Of a stretch of DNA of 5,283 bases, positions 1-5,283 are shown piece after piece. Source of the DNA: X23 sp050251575. Lineage in GTDB: Bacteria; Bacillota; Clostridia; SK-Y3. Under the pieces are notes generated by a model. It was given only the letters and a program-made list of their open reading frames with translations. It did no database searches and was not told the origin of the DNA. The first letter of the stretch is position 1; every line of letters starts with the position of its first letter. Position numbers and translations under genes: made by a program. The DNA lies in the NCBI GenBank assembly GCA_050251575.1, contig JBFWMP010000178.1:1-5283 (forward strand), written 5' to 3'.

Positions 1-9
1 TTAGTCGTT

Positions 10-39
10 TTGAAGAATAGGACAAGTGATAGTTATACG
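10..39 (+). promoter_or_regulatory. possible sigma-70-type promoter for the operon
   Basis: A TTGAAG at 10-15 (4 of 6 to the -35 consensus) is followed after 18 bases by TATACG at 34-39 (4 of 6 to the -10 consensus). Transcription would start near position 46, just before the first strong hairpin of the leader. The match is modest and such pairs occur by chance in AT-rich DNA. The real promoter may lie left of the window. Confidence 0.25.
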
Positions 40-56
40 GGAATAAGGTCTGGGGG

Positions 57-88
57 CTCGAAAGCTGCATAAATATGCAGGAATCGAG
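57..88 (+). other. leader hairpin 1 (two stacked helices)
   Basis: CTCGA (57-61) pairs with TCGAG (84-88). After a purine-only 3x3 internal loop (AAG 62-64, GAA 81-83), CTGCAT (65-70) pairs with ATGCAG (75-80) around an AAAT tetraloop. All 11 pairs are Watson-Crick. The symmetric purine internal loop resembles a protein- or tertiary-contact site, which is inference. Confidence 0.55.
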
Positions 89-112
89 GGGTTTTGGGAA
101 ATAGAACGAGAA

Positions 113-137
113 GATCTGAGACTTGGTCTGAGAGATC
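113..137 (+). other. leader hairpin 2
   Basis: GATCT (113-117) pairs with AGATC (133-137), and AGAC (119-122) pairs with GTCT (126-129) around a TTG loop. The two helices are separated by an asymmetric internal loop (G118 against GAG 130-132). All nine pairs are Watson-Crick. No T-run follows, so it is not a terminator. Confidence 0.5.
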
Positions 138-154
138 ACGAAGTAGGTTAGCCA

Positions 155-187
155 CACCGGAATTTGGGCGCAGAGCCCAAATAGGTG
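155..187 (+). other. leader hairpin 3, the strongest stem
   Basis: ATTTGGGC (162-169) pairs perfectly with GCCCAAAT (175-182) around a GCAGA loop (170-174). CACC (155-158) pairs with GGTG (184-187) below it, across a GGA / A internal loop. With 12 Watson-Crick pairs, this is the most convincing single structure in the leader. Confidence 0.55.
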
Positions 188-275
188 GTTGGGAACTTAT
201 GAACATAGGGTGGGAGTGATGAGTTGTTGAAGAGGAGCTTATGTTCTCTCTAAACGCTATCCTGAACCATCCAAC
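188..275 (+). other. leader domain closed by a long-range helix
   Basis: GTTGGG (188-193) can pair with TCCAAC (270-275, one G-U). Inside it, 206-213 pairs with 257-264 over eight positions including four G-U pairs. An inner hairpin pairs 231-236 with 244-249 (one G-U) around GCTTATG (237-243). The inner hairpin covers a GAGGAG sequence and the ATG of a possible 17-codon reading frame at 241-294. The long-range pairings are weaker evidence than the local hairpins because of the G-U content. Confidence 0.35.
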
Positions 276-295
276 AGTACGGGGCTATAAGTAAA

Positions 296-302
296 AAGGG
301 GA
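296..302 (+). promoter_or_regulatory. ribosome binding site that fixes the TTG start at 309
   Basis: AAGGGGA ends six bases before the TTG codon at 309-311. An in-frame TAA at 288-290 and the lack of any ATG or GTG between it and 309 leave TTG as the only credible start. A weak start codon behind a strong site may lower translation of the first gene. Confidence 0.7.
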
Positions 303-308
303 ATTGCT

Positions 309-1520
309 TTGAACAATACGCGAAAGATTACATTTTCTCCTCCTGATATTACACAAGAAGAGATAGATGAGGTCGTTGATACCTTACGGTCAGGTTGGAT
401 TACCACTGGACCAAAAACAAAACTATTCGAGAAGCAGTTAGCTGAGTATTGTCACACCAGTACGGTCTGTTGCCTTAGTTCTGCTACTGCGGCTCTTGAG
501 CTTTGCCTTATTCTTCTTGGAATAGGTCCTGGCGATGAGGTTATTACAAGCGCCTATACATATACGGCATCTTGTAGTCCCATAATTCATGTAGGGGCAA
601 CCCCTGTACTGGTTGATGTGGCACCTGATTCTTTCCATATAGATTATGAGAAAGTTGGTAGAGCAATCACCTCTAAGACGAAAGCAGTAATCCCCGTTGA
701 TATTGGCGGAGTAATGTGTGATTACGATAGGCTCTACCAAGTGCTTGAAGCTAATAAATCTCTTTATTCTCCAAGTAATGAAATACAAGCACTATTTGAT
801 CGAGTCATAGTTATTTCAGATGCTGCACATTCTATTGGTGCGACCTACAAAGGGAGCATGTCTGGTCAGCTTGGAGATTTTTCTGCTTTCTCTTTTCACG
901 CTGTAAAAAATTTAACTACGGCTGAAGGAGGCGCACTCACCTGGATAGATCGTGAAGGGTTGGATAATGATAAATTATATTATGAGGTCCAATTATTATC
1001 TCTTCACGGGCAGAGTAAAGATGCTTTATCTAAAACTCATTTAGGTGCTTGGGAGTATGACATTGTCGGCCCATATTACAAATGCAATATGACTGACATC
1101 ATGGCTGCTCTTGGCTTAGTACAGCTTAAAAGATATCCAAAGATTCTCAAGAGAAGAAGACAGATCATTGAGATGTATAACGAGGGACTGAAGGATTTGC
1201 CTGTTACTTCTCTGGTACACTATACCGATACTCTTGAATCGAGTGGGCACCTCTACTTGATGAGAATCAAAGGCTATACAGAGCAACAAAGAAACGAGTT
1301 CATCAAGAAGATGGCGGAAGATGGAATAGCAACCAACGTTCATTATAAGCCGCTTCCCATGCATACTGCTTATAAGAAGCTCGGATTCAAGATAGAAGAT
1401 TTCCCAAACACCTATAAGCAGTTTCAGAATGAAGTGACCTTGCCGTTGCATACGTGTCTTGATAATAGTCAAATTGCTTATATTCTTGAAAGCATTCTAG
1501 GGCTCATCGTACATGTATAA
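309..1520 (+). CDS. DegT/DnrJ/EryC1/StrS-family nucleotide-sugar aminotransferase (WcfR/ArnB-like)
   Basis: PLP-dependent enzyme of 403 residues, predicted cytoplasmic, that should transfer an amino group (usually from glutamate) to a keto group of a nucleotide-linked deoxysugar. Seen in the protein: SGWITTGP (28-35), phosphate-binding SSATAAL (57-63), the cofactor aspartate in DAAHSIG (171-177), the Schiff-base lysine K200 in SFHAVKNLTTAEGG (195-208), NMTDIMAALG (260-269), HYKPLPMH (345-352) and LPLHTCL (378-384). The fold is complete with all core motifs present. Between DIGG (131-134) and the aspartate motif there is an extra stretch of about 25 residues compared with ArnB, which I associate with aminotransferases of capsule loci. 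Its stop overlaps the next gene by 8 bases, and that gene is an initiating sugar transferase. This is the arrangement of wcfR-wcfS, which makes and loads AATGal in Bacteroides fragilis polysaccharide A. A 4-keto-6-deoxy-HexNAc substrate is therefore likely, but exact sugar and stereochemistry cannot be read from sequence. PglE- or ArnB-type activity is the alternative. Confidence 0.93.
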   Translation: MNNTRKITFSPPDITQEEIDEVVDTLRSGWITTGPKTKLFEKQLAEYCHTSTVCCLSSATAALELCLILLGIGPGDEVITSAYTYTASCSPIIHVGATPVLVDVAPDSFHIDYEKVGRAITSKTKAVIPVDIGGVMCDYDRLYQVLEANKSLYSPSNEIQALFDRVIVISDAAHSIGATYKGSMSGQLGDFSAFSFHAVKNLTTAEGGALTWIDREGLDNDKLYYEVQLLSLHGQSKDALSKTHLGAWEYDIVGPYYKCNMTDIMAALGLVQLKRYPKILKRRRQIIEMYNEGLKDLPVTSLVHYTDTLESSGHLYLMRIKGYTEQQRNEFIKKMAEDGIATNVHYKPLPMHTAYKKLGFKIEDFPNTYKQFQNEVTLPLHTCLDNSQIAYILESILGLIVHV

Positions 1521-2097
1521 TCTTTTCTTTAAAAGGATCATCGATTTTTCTTTATCAGTTATTGCTTTACCTATCTTAGCGATTGTTTTTATAATTATCG
1601 CGCCATTAGTTTTTATCAGTGATTTTGGACCAGTATTCTATTCAGCCAACAGGATCGGAAGAAATGGAAAGTTGTTCCGGATGCATAAGTTTCGCACTAT
1701 GAAAGTAAACTCTCCCGATATTCGGTTGGCTGATGGTTCTACTTATAATGGAGAAGATGATCCTAGAGTAACCAAGATTGGCAAGTTTTTACGTGCTACA
1801 TCAATTGACGAAATACCACAACTGATAAATGTGTTAATAGGGCAGATGAGCTTGATTGGCCCAAGACCTGATCCTCCTGACTGGTTGGAGAGATATCCCG
1901 AAGAGGTGAAAGTATTCCTCTCTGTACGTCCAGGGATAACAGGTTATAGTCAAGCATATTTCAGAAACTCAGTAGATGGTAGAGAAAAAATGATAAATGA
2001 CGTGTTCTATGCAAAAAATATCAGTTTTCTATTTGATTGTAAAATTTTATTAAGAACATTAATAACAATATTCAAGAAAGAAAATATCTATAAATAG
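1513..2097 (+). CDS. undecaprenyl-phosphate phosphosugar transferase, PglC/WcfS type (initiating enzyme)
   Basis: Small monotopic phosphoglycosyl transferase of 194 residues that moves a sugar-1-phosphate from a UDP-sugar to undecaprenyl phosphate at the inner membrane face, starting the repeat unit. Residues 12-35 form one hydrophobic segment broken at P20, as in the re-entrant helix of PglC. Then follow GPVFY (39-43), RIGRNGKLF (47-55), KFRTM (59-63), DPRVTKIGKFLR (83-94), the catalytic Asp-Glu pair D99-E100 in SIDEIPQ, MSLIGPRP (112-119) and RPGITGYSQ (139-147). The length matches the minimal family, without the extra N-terminal membrane domain of WbaP/WcaJ proteins. The ATG lies inside the end of the aminotransferase gene (8-base overlap), with AGGG at 1499-1502 as a weak ribosome site, so translation is probably coupled. 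The upstream aminotransferase probably makes its sugar substrate. The C-terminal end is rich in lysine and very AT-rich. Family assignment is firm; the donor sugar is inference. Confidence 0.95.
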   Translation: MYNLFFKRIIDFSLSVIALPILAIVFIIIAPLVFISDFGPVFYSANRIGRNGKLFRMHKFRTMKVNSPDIRLADGSTYNGEDDPRVTKIGKFLRATSIDEIPQLINVLIGQMSLIGPRPDPPDWLERYPEEVKVFLSVRPGITGYSQAYFRNSVDGREKMINDVFYAKNISFLFDCKILLRTLITIFKKENIYK

Positions 2098-2108
2098 AAG
2101 TGTGATAT

Positions 2109-3188
2109 ATGGAATTTGGTAGTGAGTTTGAATCATCAGCAAATGATTCCTATTATTCAGCAATAAAGCAGGTGCTTCCACAAGGAATCTATACGAGAAG
2201 TGGAAGAGACTCATTGTTTTTAATCGCTGAAGACTTGCATAACTATAACATCAATACTATTTATATACCTGCTCTATGTTGTCCTTCAATGATTGACCCT
2301 TTTGTCCATTCAGGATTTAAAATTAAATATTATGCTATTGGAGATGGTTTCCAAGGTACTCTAAAAAATGACTCAATTAAAGAAGAGGCTTGTATTCTCG
2401 TAAATAGTTATTTTGGAAAAATGAGCTTAGCATTTCATGAAGTCGAATGCTTAAAACTAAAAAATCCAAATTGTAAGTTTCTCCTAGATTTCACTCATTC
2501 ATTCTTAAAATATTATAAAGAAATAAATACATTACAGATATTTGACTATTGTATTGCAAGTATAAGAAAATGGTTGTACCTACCTAGCGGGGGGTGTTTA
2601 TTCACTGAGAAACATATCAATGTGTATGTTTTTAAAAATTCTAGTTTTGCTGATCTTCGGAAGCAGGCACTCCAAAGCAAAGATGAGTATCTGCAAAATC
2701 TTGATGGGAAATTAAAGGATGAATATCGCAGACTCCTTAGCCAAGCAGAAATGGAATTACAAGCTATTGATTCTCCAACTGCTATTTCCCTTATAGATCC
2801 CGCATCATCAGAAATCCTTGAAAGGATTAATAAAGATTTAATTGCGAAGGTAAGAATAGAGAATGCGATAGAACTCTATGATTCTCTTTCAACTATTCAA
2901 AATCACATTAGAATGATTTTGACTAAAGCAGAGATTTCCAGTAATCCTCCATTATATTTCCCAGTTATATCTAATTATCGTGATGAATTACAAAAAAAAT
3001 TGGCTGAGGATTATTCCATTTATTGTCCAGTCATATGGCCTATTCCAGAAGAAGCTTATGGTGTTTCAAAAAGGGCAGATATGATATCTCACTCTATGCT
3101 AGCGATACCCTGTGATCAAAGATATTCGATACAAGATATGAGATTCATTTCACATTGTGTGAAGAAGGCATTGTCATGCAAAAATTAA
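2109..3188 (+). CDS. PLP-dependent aminotransferase-fold protein of unknown substrate
   Basis: A 359-residue protein, probably cytoplasmic, with no signal peptide or membrane helix. It has the outline of a fold-type I PLP enzyme, but with divergent motifs: SGRDS (31-35) at the phosphate-loop position, YIPALCCPS (52-60), NSYFG (99-103), the probable cofactor aspartate D127 in LLDFTHS (125-131), and the probable Schiff-base lysine K154 in SIRKW followed by LPSGG (151-162). LAIPCDQRYS (331-340) corresponds to the C-terminal LPxH-like motif of DegT enzymes. A charged helical segment (about 180-220) and the C-terminal domain follow. I place it among poorly described DegT- or class V-like proteins of polysaccharide clusters with an S-x-R-K-W lysine motif; the reaction is not known to me. 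It starts 11 bases after the transferase gene with a weak site (AGAAG at 2096-2100) and overlaps the ATP-grasp gene by 13 bases, which suggests a shared job with that enzyme. Its base composition is clearly more AT-rich than gene 1. It could also be a catalytically changed or sugar-binding relative. Confidence 0.75.
   Translation: MEFGSEFESSANDSYYSAIKQVLPQGIYTRSGRDSLFLIAEDLHNYNINTIYIPALCCPSMIDPFVHSGFKIKYYAIGDGFQGTLKNDSIKEEACILVNSYFGKMSLAFHEVECLKLKNPNCKFLLDFTHSFLKYYKEINTLQIFDYCIASIRKWLYLPSGGCLFTEKHINVYVFKNSSFADLRKQALQSKDEYLQNLDGKLKDEYRRLLSQAEMELQAIDSPTAISLIDPASSEILERINKDLIAKVRIENAIELYDSLSTIQNHIRMILTKAEISSNPPLYFPVISNYRDELQKKLAEDYSIYCPVIWPIPEEAYGVSKRADMISHSMLAIPCDQRYSIQDMRFISHCVKKALSCKN
3161..3168 (+). 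promoter_or_regulatory. ribosome binding site selecting ATG 3176 for the ATP-grasp gene
   Basis: GAAGAAGG lies inside the end of the preceding gene and ends seven bases before ATG 3176. A longer reading from TTG 3155 would add seven residues in front of the usual MQKLIILGAS beginning and would place this site within the coding part. The ATG is therefore the better start. Confidence 0.75.
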
Positions 3189-4357
3189 TAATACTTGGAG
3201 CTAGTGATCTCCAGGTTCCTACAATATTGAAAGCGAAAGAGAAAGGTATATTTACCTATGTTCTTGATATGAATCCGCAAGCAATTGGTGTTGCCTATGC
3301 TGATCATTTTGAGAATATAAGTACTATTGATACTGAAAAAGTGATTGAGTTTGCAAATAATGTAAGACCTGATGGAATTATGACAGCTGCATCAGATCGT
3401 CCGATGAAGACTGTTGCTGCTGTTTGTGATGCATTCGGGTTACCAGGGATTACTAAAGAAGTAGCGGAACGAGCTACTAATAAAGTAGCGATGCGTCTTG
3501 CTCTTGAAAAGGCAAGGGTACCGATTCCGAAGTTTTCAATCATCCCCAATATTGGTGAATACCGCATTGCTGTTGCCGTGTTTCCATGTAGGTATATTGT
3601 TAAACCAGCTGATAATTCGGGTAGTAGAGGTATTTTTTTAGTCGAGAAACCTGAAGACAGTGAAATTGCCTATAATTACAGTATGAGTAATTCGAGCAAT
3701 GGCTATATCTTGGTAGAAGAGTTTATTGAAGGTCCCGAAGTAAGTGTTGAGACTATTACATATAAAGGGATAACCAGTGTAATTGCGATTACTGATAAAA
3801 TCACAACTGGTCCTCCATATTTCGTAGAATTAGGCCATACCCAACCATCTGTGCTACCTCCGCAGATTCAAGAGAACATTAGAAGTGTAGCTATTCAAGC
3901 TGTAGAAGCACTGGGAATAAATAATTCTCCATCTCATGTGGAGCTTAAAATTACTGAAACTGGACCAAAGATAATTGAACTTGGTGCAAGGATGGGTGGG
4001 GATTGTATTACATCGCATCTTGTCCCGCTTTCTACTGGTGTTGATCTGGTTGGAGCTGCTATTGATCTAGCATTAGGAAGAATCCCAGACATTCAAAGAC
4101 ATTTTCAAAAAGCATCTGCAATTCGATATTTTCAACAAAATCCAGGGATACTTGGGGAAATCACTATACCTTCTAGCCTTTCGAATGAAGTCATTATGAT
4201 TCACTTTTCAAAGAAAGAAGGGGATAGTGTGAATATTGTTCAAAACAGTGCAGAAAGAATCGGATATGTGATTACCCAGGCTGAAGAGAGAAGAGACGTG
4301 GTGAGAGCTGCAGAAGAAGTGGTTTTTCAATACAATGAACGGTTGGAAATAAAATAA
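3176..4357 (+). CDS. ATP-grasp carboxylate-amine ligase
   Basis: A 393-residue cytoplasmic ligase of the ATP-grasp superfamily. Such enzymes activate a carboxylate as an acyl phosphate with ATP and join it to an amine or similar nucleophile. Order of parts: Rossmann-like pre-ATP-grasp domain from the N-terminus (LIILGAS 4-10), NKVAMR (102-107), ATP-binding K143 in YIVKPADNSGSRG with the flexible glycine/serine loop 147-152, the adenine-side EE pair in ILVEEFIEG (178-186), and metal-binding E268 with R272 in IIELGARMGGD (266-276). The C-terminal part (about 305-393) resembles the lid or closing domain of PurK/BacD-like members. All core residues are present, so it should be active. It overlaps the preceding PLP-fold gene by 13 bases and shares one base (TAATG) with the glycosyltransferase start. 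In this setting a likely role is to attach an amino acid or other acid to an amino sugar or uronic acid of the glycan. Substrates cannot be read from sequence; a dipeptide-ligase-like function is possible. Confidence 0.88.
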   Translation: MQKLIILGASDLQVPTILKAKEKGIFTYVLDMNPQAIGVAYADHFENISTIDTEKVIEFANNVRPDGIMTAASDRPMKTVAAVCDAFGLPGITKEVAERATNKVAMRLALEKARVPIPKFSIIPNIGEYRIAVAVFPCRYIVKPADNSGSRGIFLVEKPEDSEIAYNYSMSNSSNGYILVEEFIEGPEVSVETITYKGITSVIAITDKITTGPPYFVELGHTQPSVLPPQIQENIRSVAIQAVEALGINNSPSHVELKITETGPKIIELGARMGGDCITSHLVPLSTGVDLVGAAIDLALGRIPDIQRHFQKASAIRYFQQNPGILGEITIPSSLSNEVIMIHFSKKEGDSVNIVQNSAERIGYVITQAEERRDVVRAAEEVVFQYNERLEIK

Positions 4358-5283
4358 TGAAAATTTGGTTTGTTAGTCATTATGCGATGCCTCCTAAATA
4401 CGAGATGCGAGAGAAAACGCAAAAATTTGCTCATTTTTTTAAAAATATCGGACATGAGGTTTTGTTAGTGACAGCAAGTACTATTCATGGAACTGATATA
4501 AATTTAATTAGTGATAATAGAGCGTTCATCGAAGAAGATTACGATGGATTAAAGTATCTTCATATTCGATGTTCAAATTATGCTGGTAATGGATTATCAA
4601 GAATAGTAAATATGCTTGAGTTTGGTTGGCGGTTAAAAAGGAATATCGGAAAATTTGATATCCCGAATGTAATTGTAGCTGATGTGAATTGCATTAATTA
4701 TCGTGCGATTGCAGATATATGCAAAAAATACAATATTAGGTTTATTATTGATATCAGAGACCTCTGGCCACTTTCAATTGTAGAATATCTCAATATTTCT
4801 GAAAAGAATCCAATCATCAAGTACCTATATCATAGAGAAAAATCCATGTTTATTCGAGCAGATGAAATTATATTCTCGATTGAGGGTGGATGGGACTATA
4901 TCGTTGATAAAGGTTGGACAAAATACATTGATAAGGAAAAAGTACATCATATAAACAACGGTGTTGATTTGGCTCAGTTTAATATTAAGAAAGAAACCTA
5001 CAGGATGGAGAGTCTAGGATCTTTATGTGATGAATCTAGCTTCAACGTAGTCTATACTGGATCCATCCGAAGAGCAAATGGATTATTACTGCTACTTGAT
5101 GCCGCAAAAATAATTAGAGAAATTCAACCAAATATACAGTTTCTATTATTCGGAGATGGTGATGATAAACCCGAATTAGAGAAATATTGTAGAGAATACA
5201 AACTGAATAATGTACATTTTCTTGGAAGAATTGATAAGAATTTTATACCGTTTGTTCTCTCAATGGCAGACTGTAATGTTTTA
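4357..5283 (+). CDS. glycosyltransferase, GT4 / WbuB-like, truncated by window end
   Basis: Open from ATG 4357 through the last base, 309 codons with no stop; the window cuts off the C-terminus. GT-B fold enzyme that should transfer a sugar from a nucleotide donor to the lipid-linked repeat unit at the cytoplasmic membrane face. Seen: N-terminal MKIWFVSHYAMPP (1-13), GHEVLLVTAS (32-41), the WbuB-like DIRDLWPLS (132-140), NGVD (201-204), the start of the donor domain VVYTGSIRRANG (231-242), LFGDGDD (264-270) and VHFLGRID (286-293). Relatives have about 400 residues, so roughly the last 90-100 should lie right of the window, including the donor-binding E-x7-E region. The start codon overlaps the preceding stop (TAATG), with GGA at 4345-4347 as a modest ribosome site, which indicates coupling. 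Donor and acceptor sugars are unknown. A fucosaminyl-type specificity as in WbuB is only one possibility. Confidence 0.9.
   Translation, partial: MKIWFVSHYAMPPKYEMREKTQKFAHFFKNIGHEVLLVTASTIHGTDINLISDNRAFIEEDYDGLKYLHIRCSNYAGNGLSRIVNMLEFGWRLKRNIGKFDIPNVIVADVNCINYRAIADICKKYNIRFIIDIRDLWPLSIVEYLNISEKNPIIKYLYHREKSMFIRADEIIFSIEGGWDYIVDKGWTKYIDKEKVHHINNGVDLAQFNIKKETYRMESLGSLCDESSFNVVYTGSIRRANGLLLLLDAAKIIREIQPNIQFLLFGDGDDKPELEKYCREYKLNNVHFLGRIDKNFIPFVLSMADCNVL

Larger units (their letters stand above)
46..293 (+). promoter_or_regulatory. candidate structured 5' leader RNA of a polysaccharide operon
   Basis: This stretch has no convincing gene on either strand and is richer in G and in purines than the genes that follow. 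On the plus strand it can form a series of helices: 57-61 with 84-88 and 65-70 with 75-80; 113-117 with 133-137 and 119-122 with 126-129; 155-158 with 184-187 around 162-169 with 175-182; and 188-193 with 270-275 closing a domain that contains 206-213 with 257-264 and 231-236 with 244-249. Together they occupy most of about 57-275 and leave the ribosome site of the first gene (296-302) free. No U-run follows any hairpin, so none is a classical terminator. Long leaders before polysaccharide operons are known sites of processive antitermination (for example the EAR element of Bacillus eps, LoaP-dependent leaders, and RfaH/UpxY systems), and that role is the main guess. I do not recognise it as T-box, RNase P, tmRNA, 6S or a known riboswitch. 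Pairings were found by eye, without energies or covariation. Confidence 0.5.

Noticed and set aside
1..72. Open frame from the left edge to TAA 70-72 (and a shorter one ending at TAG 18-20), possible tail of an upstream gene
   Set aside because: About 23 codons without a recognisable motif, and its end lies inside hairpin 1 (57-88). Too short to support a gene fragment.
46..293. Leader as a T-box, group II intron end, IscB-type RNA, RNase P RNA or tmRNA
   Set aside because: The AGGGTGG at 207-213 lacks the rest of the T-box sequence. No domain V-like hairpin, reverse transcriptase, IscB/TnpB gene, RNase P P4 core or tRNA-like ends can be seen.
1..308. JUMPstart/ops element or invertible capsule promoter
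   Set aside because: No GGCGGTAGC-like ops core is present, and the inverted repeats are short local hairpins rather than a pair flanking a promoter.
438..788. Minus-strand open frame of 116 codons
   Set aside because: Lies wholly inside the aminotransferase gene, antisense to its conserved motifs, with no family features of its own. A shadow frame.
1116..1472. Minus-strand open frame of 118 codons
   Set aside because: Antisense to the 3' half of the aminotransferase gene. No motif or independent ribosome site was noticed.
2589..2594. Run of six G inside the PLP-fold gene, possible phase-variation tract
   Set aside because: It encodes the expected Gly-Gly after the lysine motif and is shorter than tracts usually linked to slippage.
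2992..2999. Run of eight A giving an in-phase A-AAA-AAA slippery heptamer in the PLP-fold gene
   Set aside because: A -1 shift would hit a stop within three codons. No downstream stem or useful product was seen, and A-runs are expected in AT-rich DNA.
3304..3567. Minus-strand open frame of 87 codons
   Set aside because: Antisense to the N-terminal domain of the ATP-grasp gene, which has clear coding motifs on the plus strand.

Overview
The window is the start of an operon-like cluster for a surface polysaccharide (capsule or O-antigen type). It holds five tightly packed plus-strand genes preceded by a leader of about 300 bases without a convincing gene. The genes are AT-rich. They use clear Shine-Dalgarno sites (AAGGGGA, GAAGAAGG) and one TTG start. 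This fits a Firmicutes- or spirochaete-like bacterium better than a Bacteroidetes species, which usually lacks such ribosome sites, but the sequence alone does not fix the taxon.

Layout: positions 1-308 contain a possible promoter (about 10-39) and a G- and purine-rich stretch (about 46-293) that can fold into several good helices. It looks like a structured 5' leader RNA, and I cannot match it to a family I know. Next come a DegT/DnrJ/EryC1/StrS sugar aminotransferase (309-1520) and a PglC/WcfS-type undecaprenyl-phosphate phosphosugar transferase (1513-2097). A PLP-fold protein of a poorly described family follows (2109-3188), then an ATP-grasp ligase (3176-4357). The last gene is a GT4, WbuB-like glycosyltransferase (4357-5283) cut by the window end. 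Gene junctions overlap or lie within 11 bases, so the genes are probably co-transcribed and translationally coupled.

How they may work together: gene 1 would put an amino group on a nucleotide-linked keto-deoxysugar. Gene 2 would load that sugar phosphate onto undecaprenyl phosphate at the inner membrane face as the first residue of the repeat unit. Gene 5 would add a later sugar. The gene 1 / gene 2 pair resembles the WcfR/WcfS pair that starts Bacteroides fragilis polysaccharide A with the positively charged sugar AATGal, so a zwitterionic or amino-sugar-initiated glycan is a reasonable guess. Genes 3 and 4 are the unusual part. A PLP-fold enzyme and an ATP-grasp carboxylate-amine ligase sit where an acetyltransferase is often found, suggesting that an amino sugar or other amine is acylated with an amino acid or other carboxylate. 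That function is inference.
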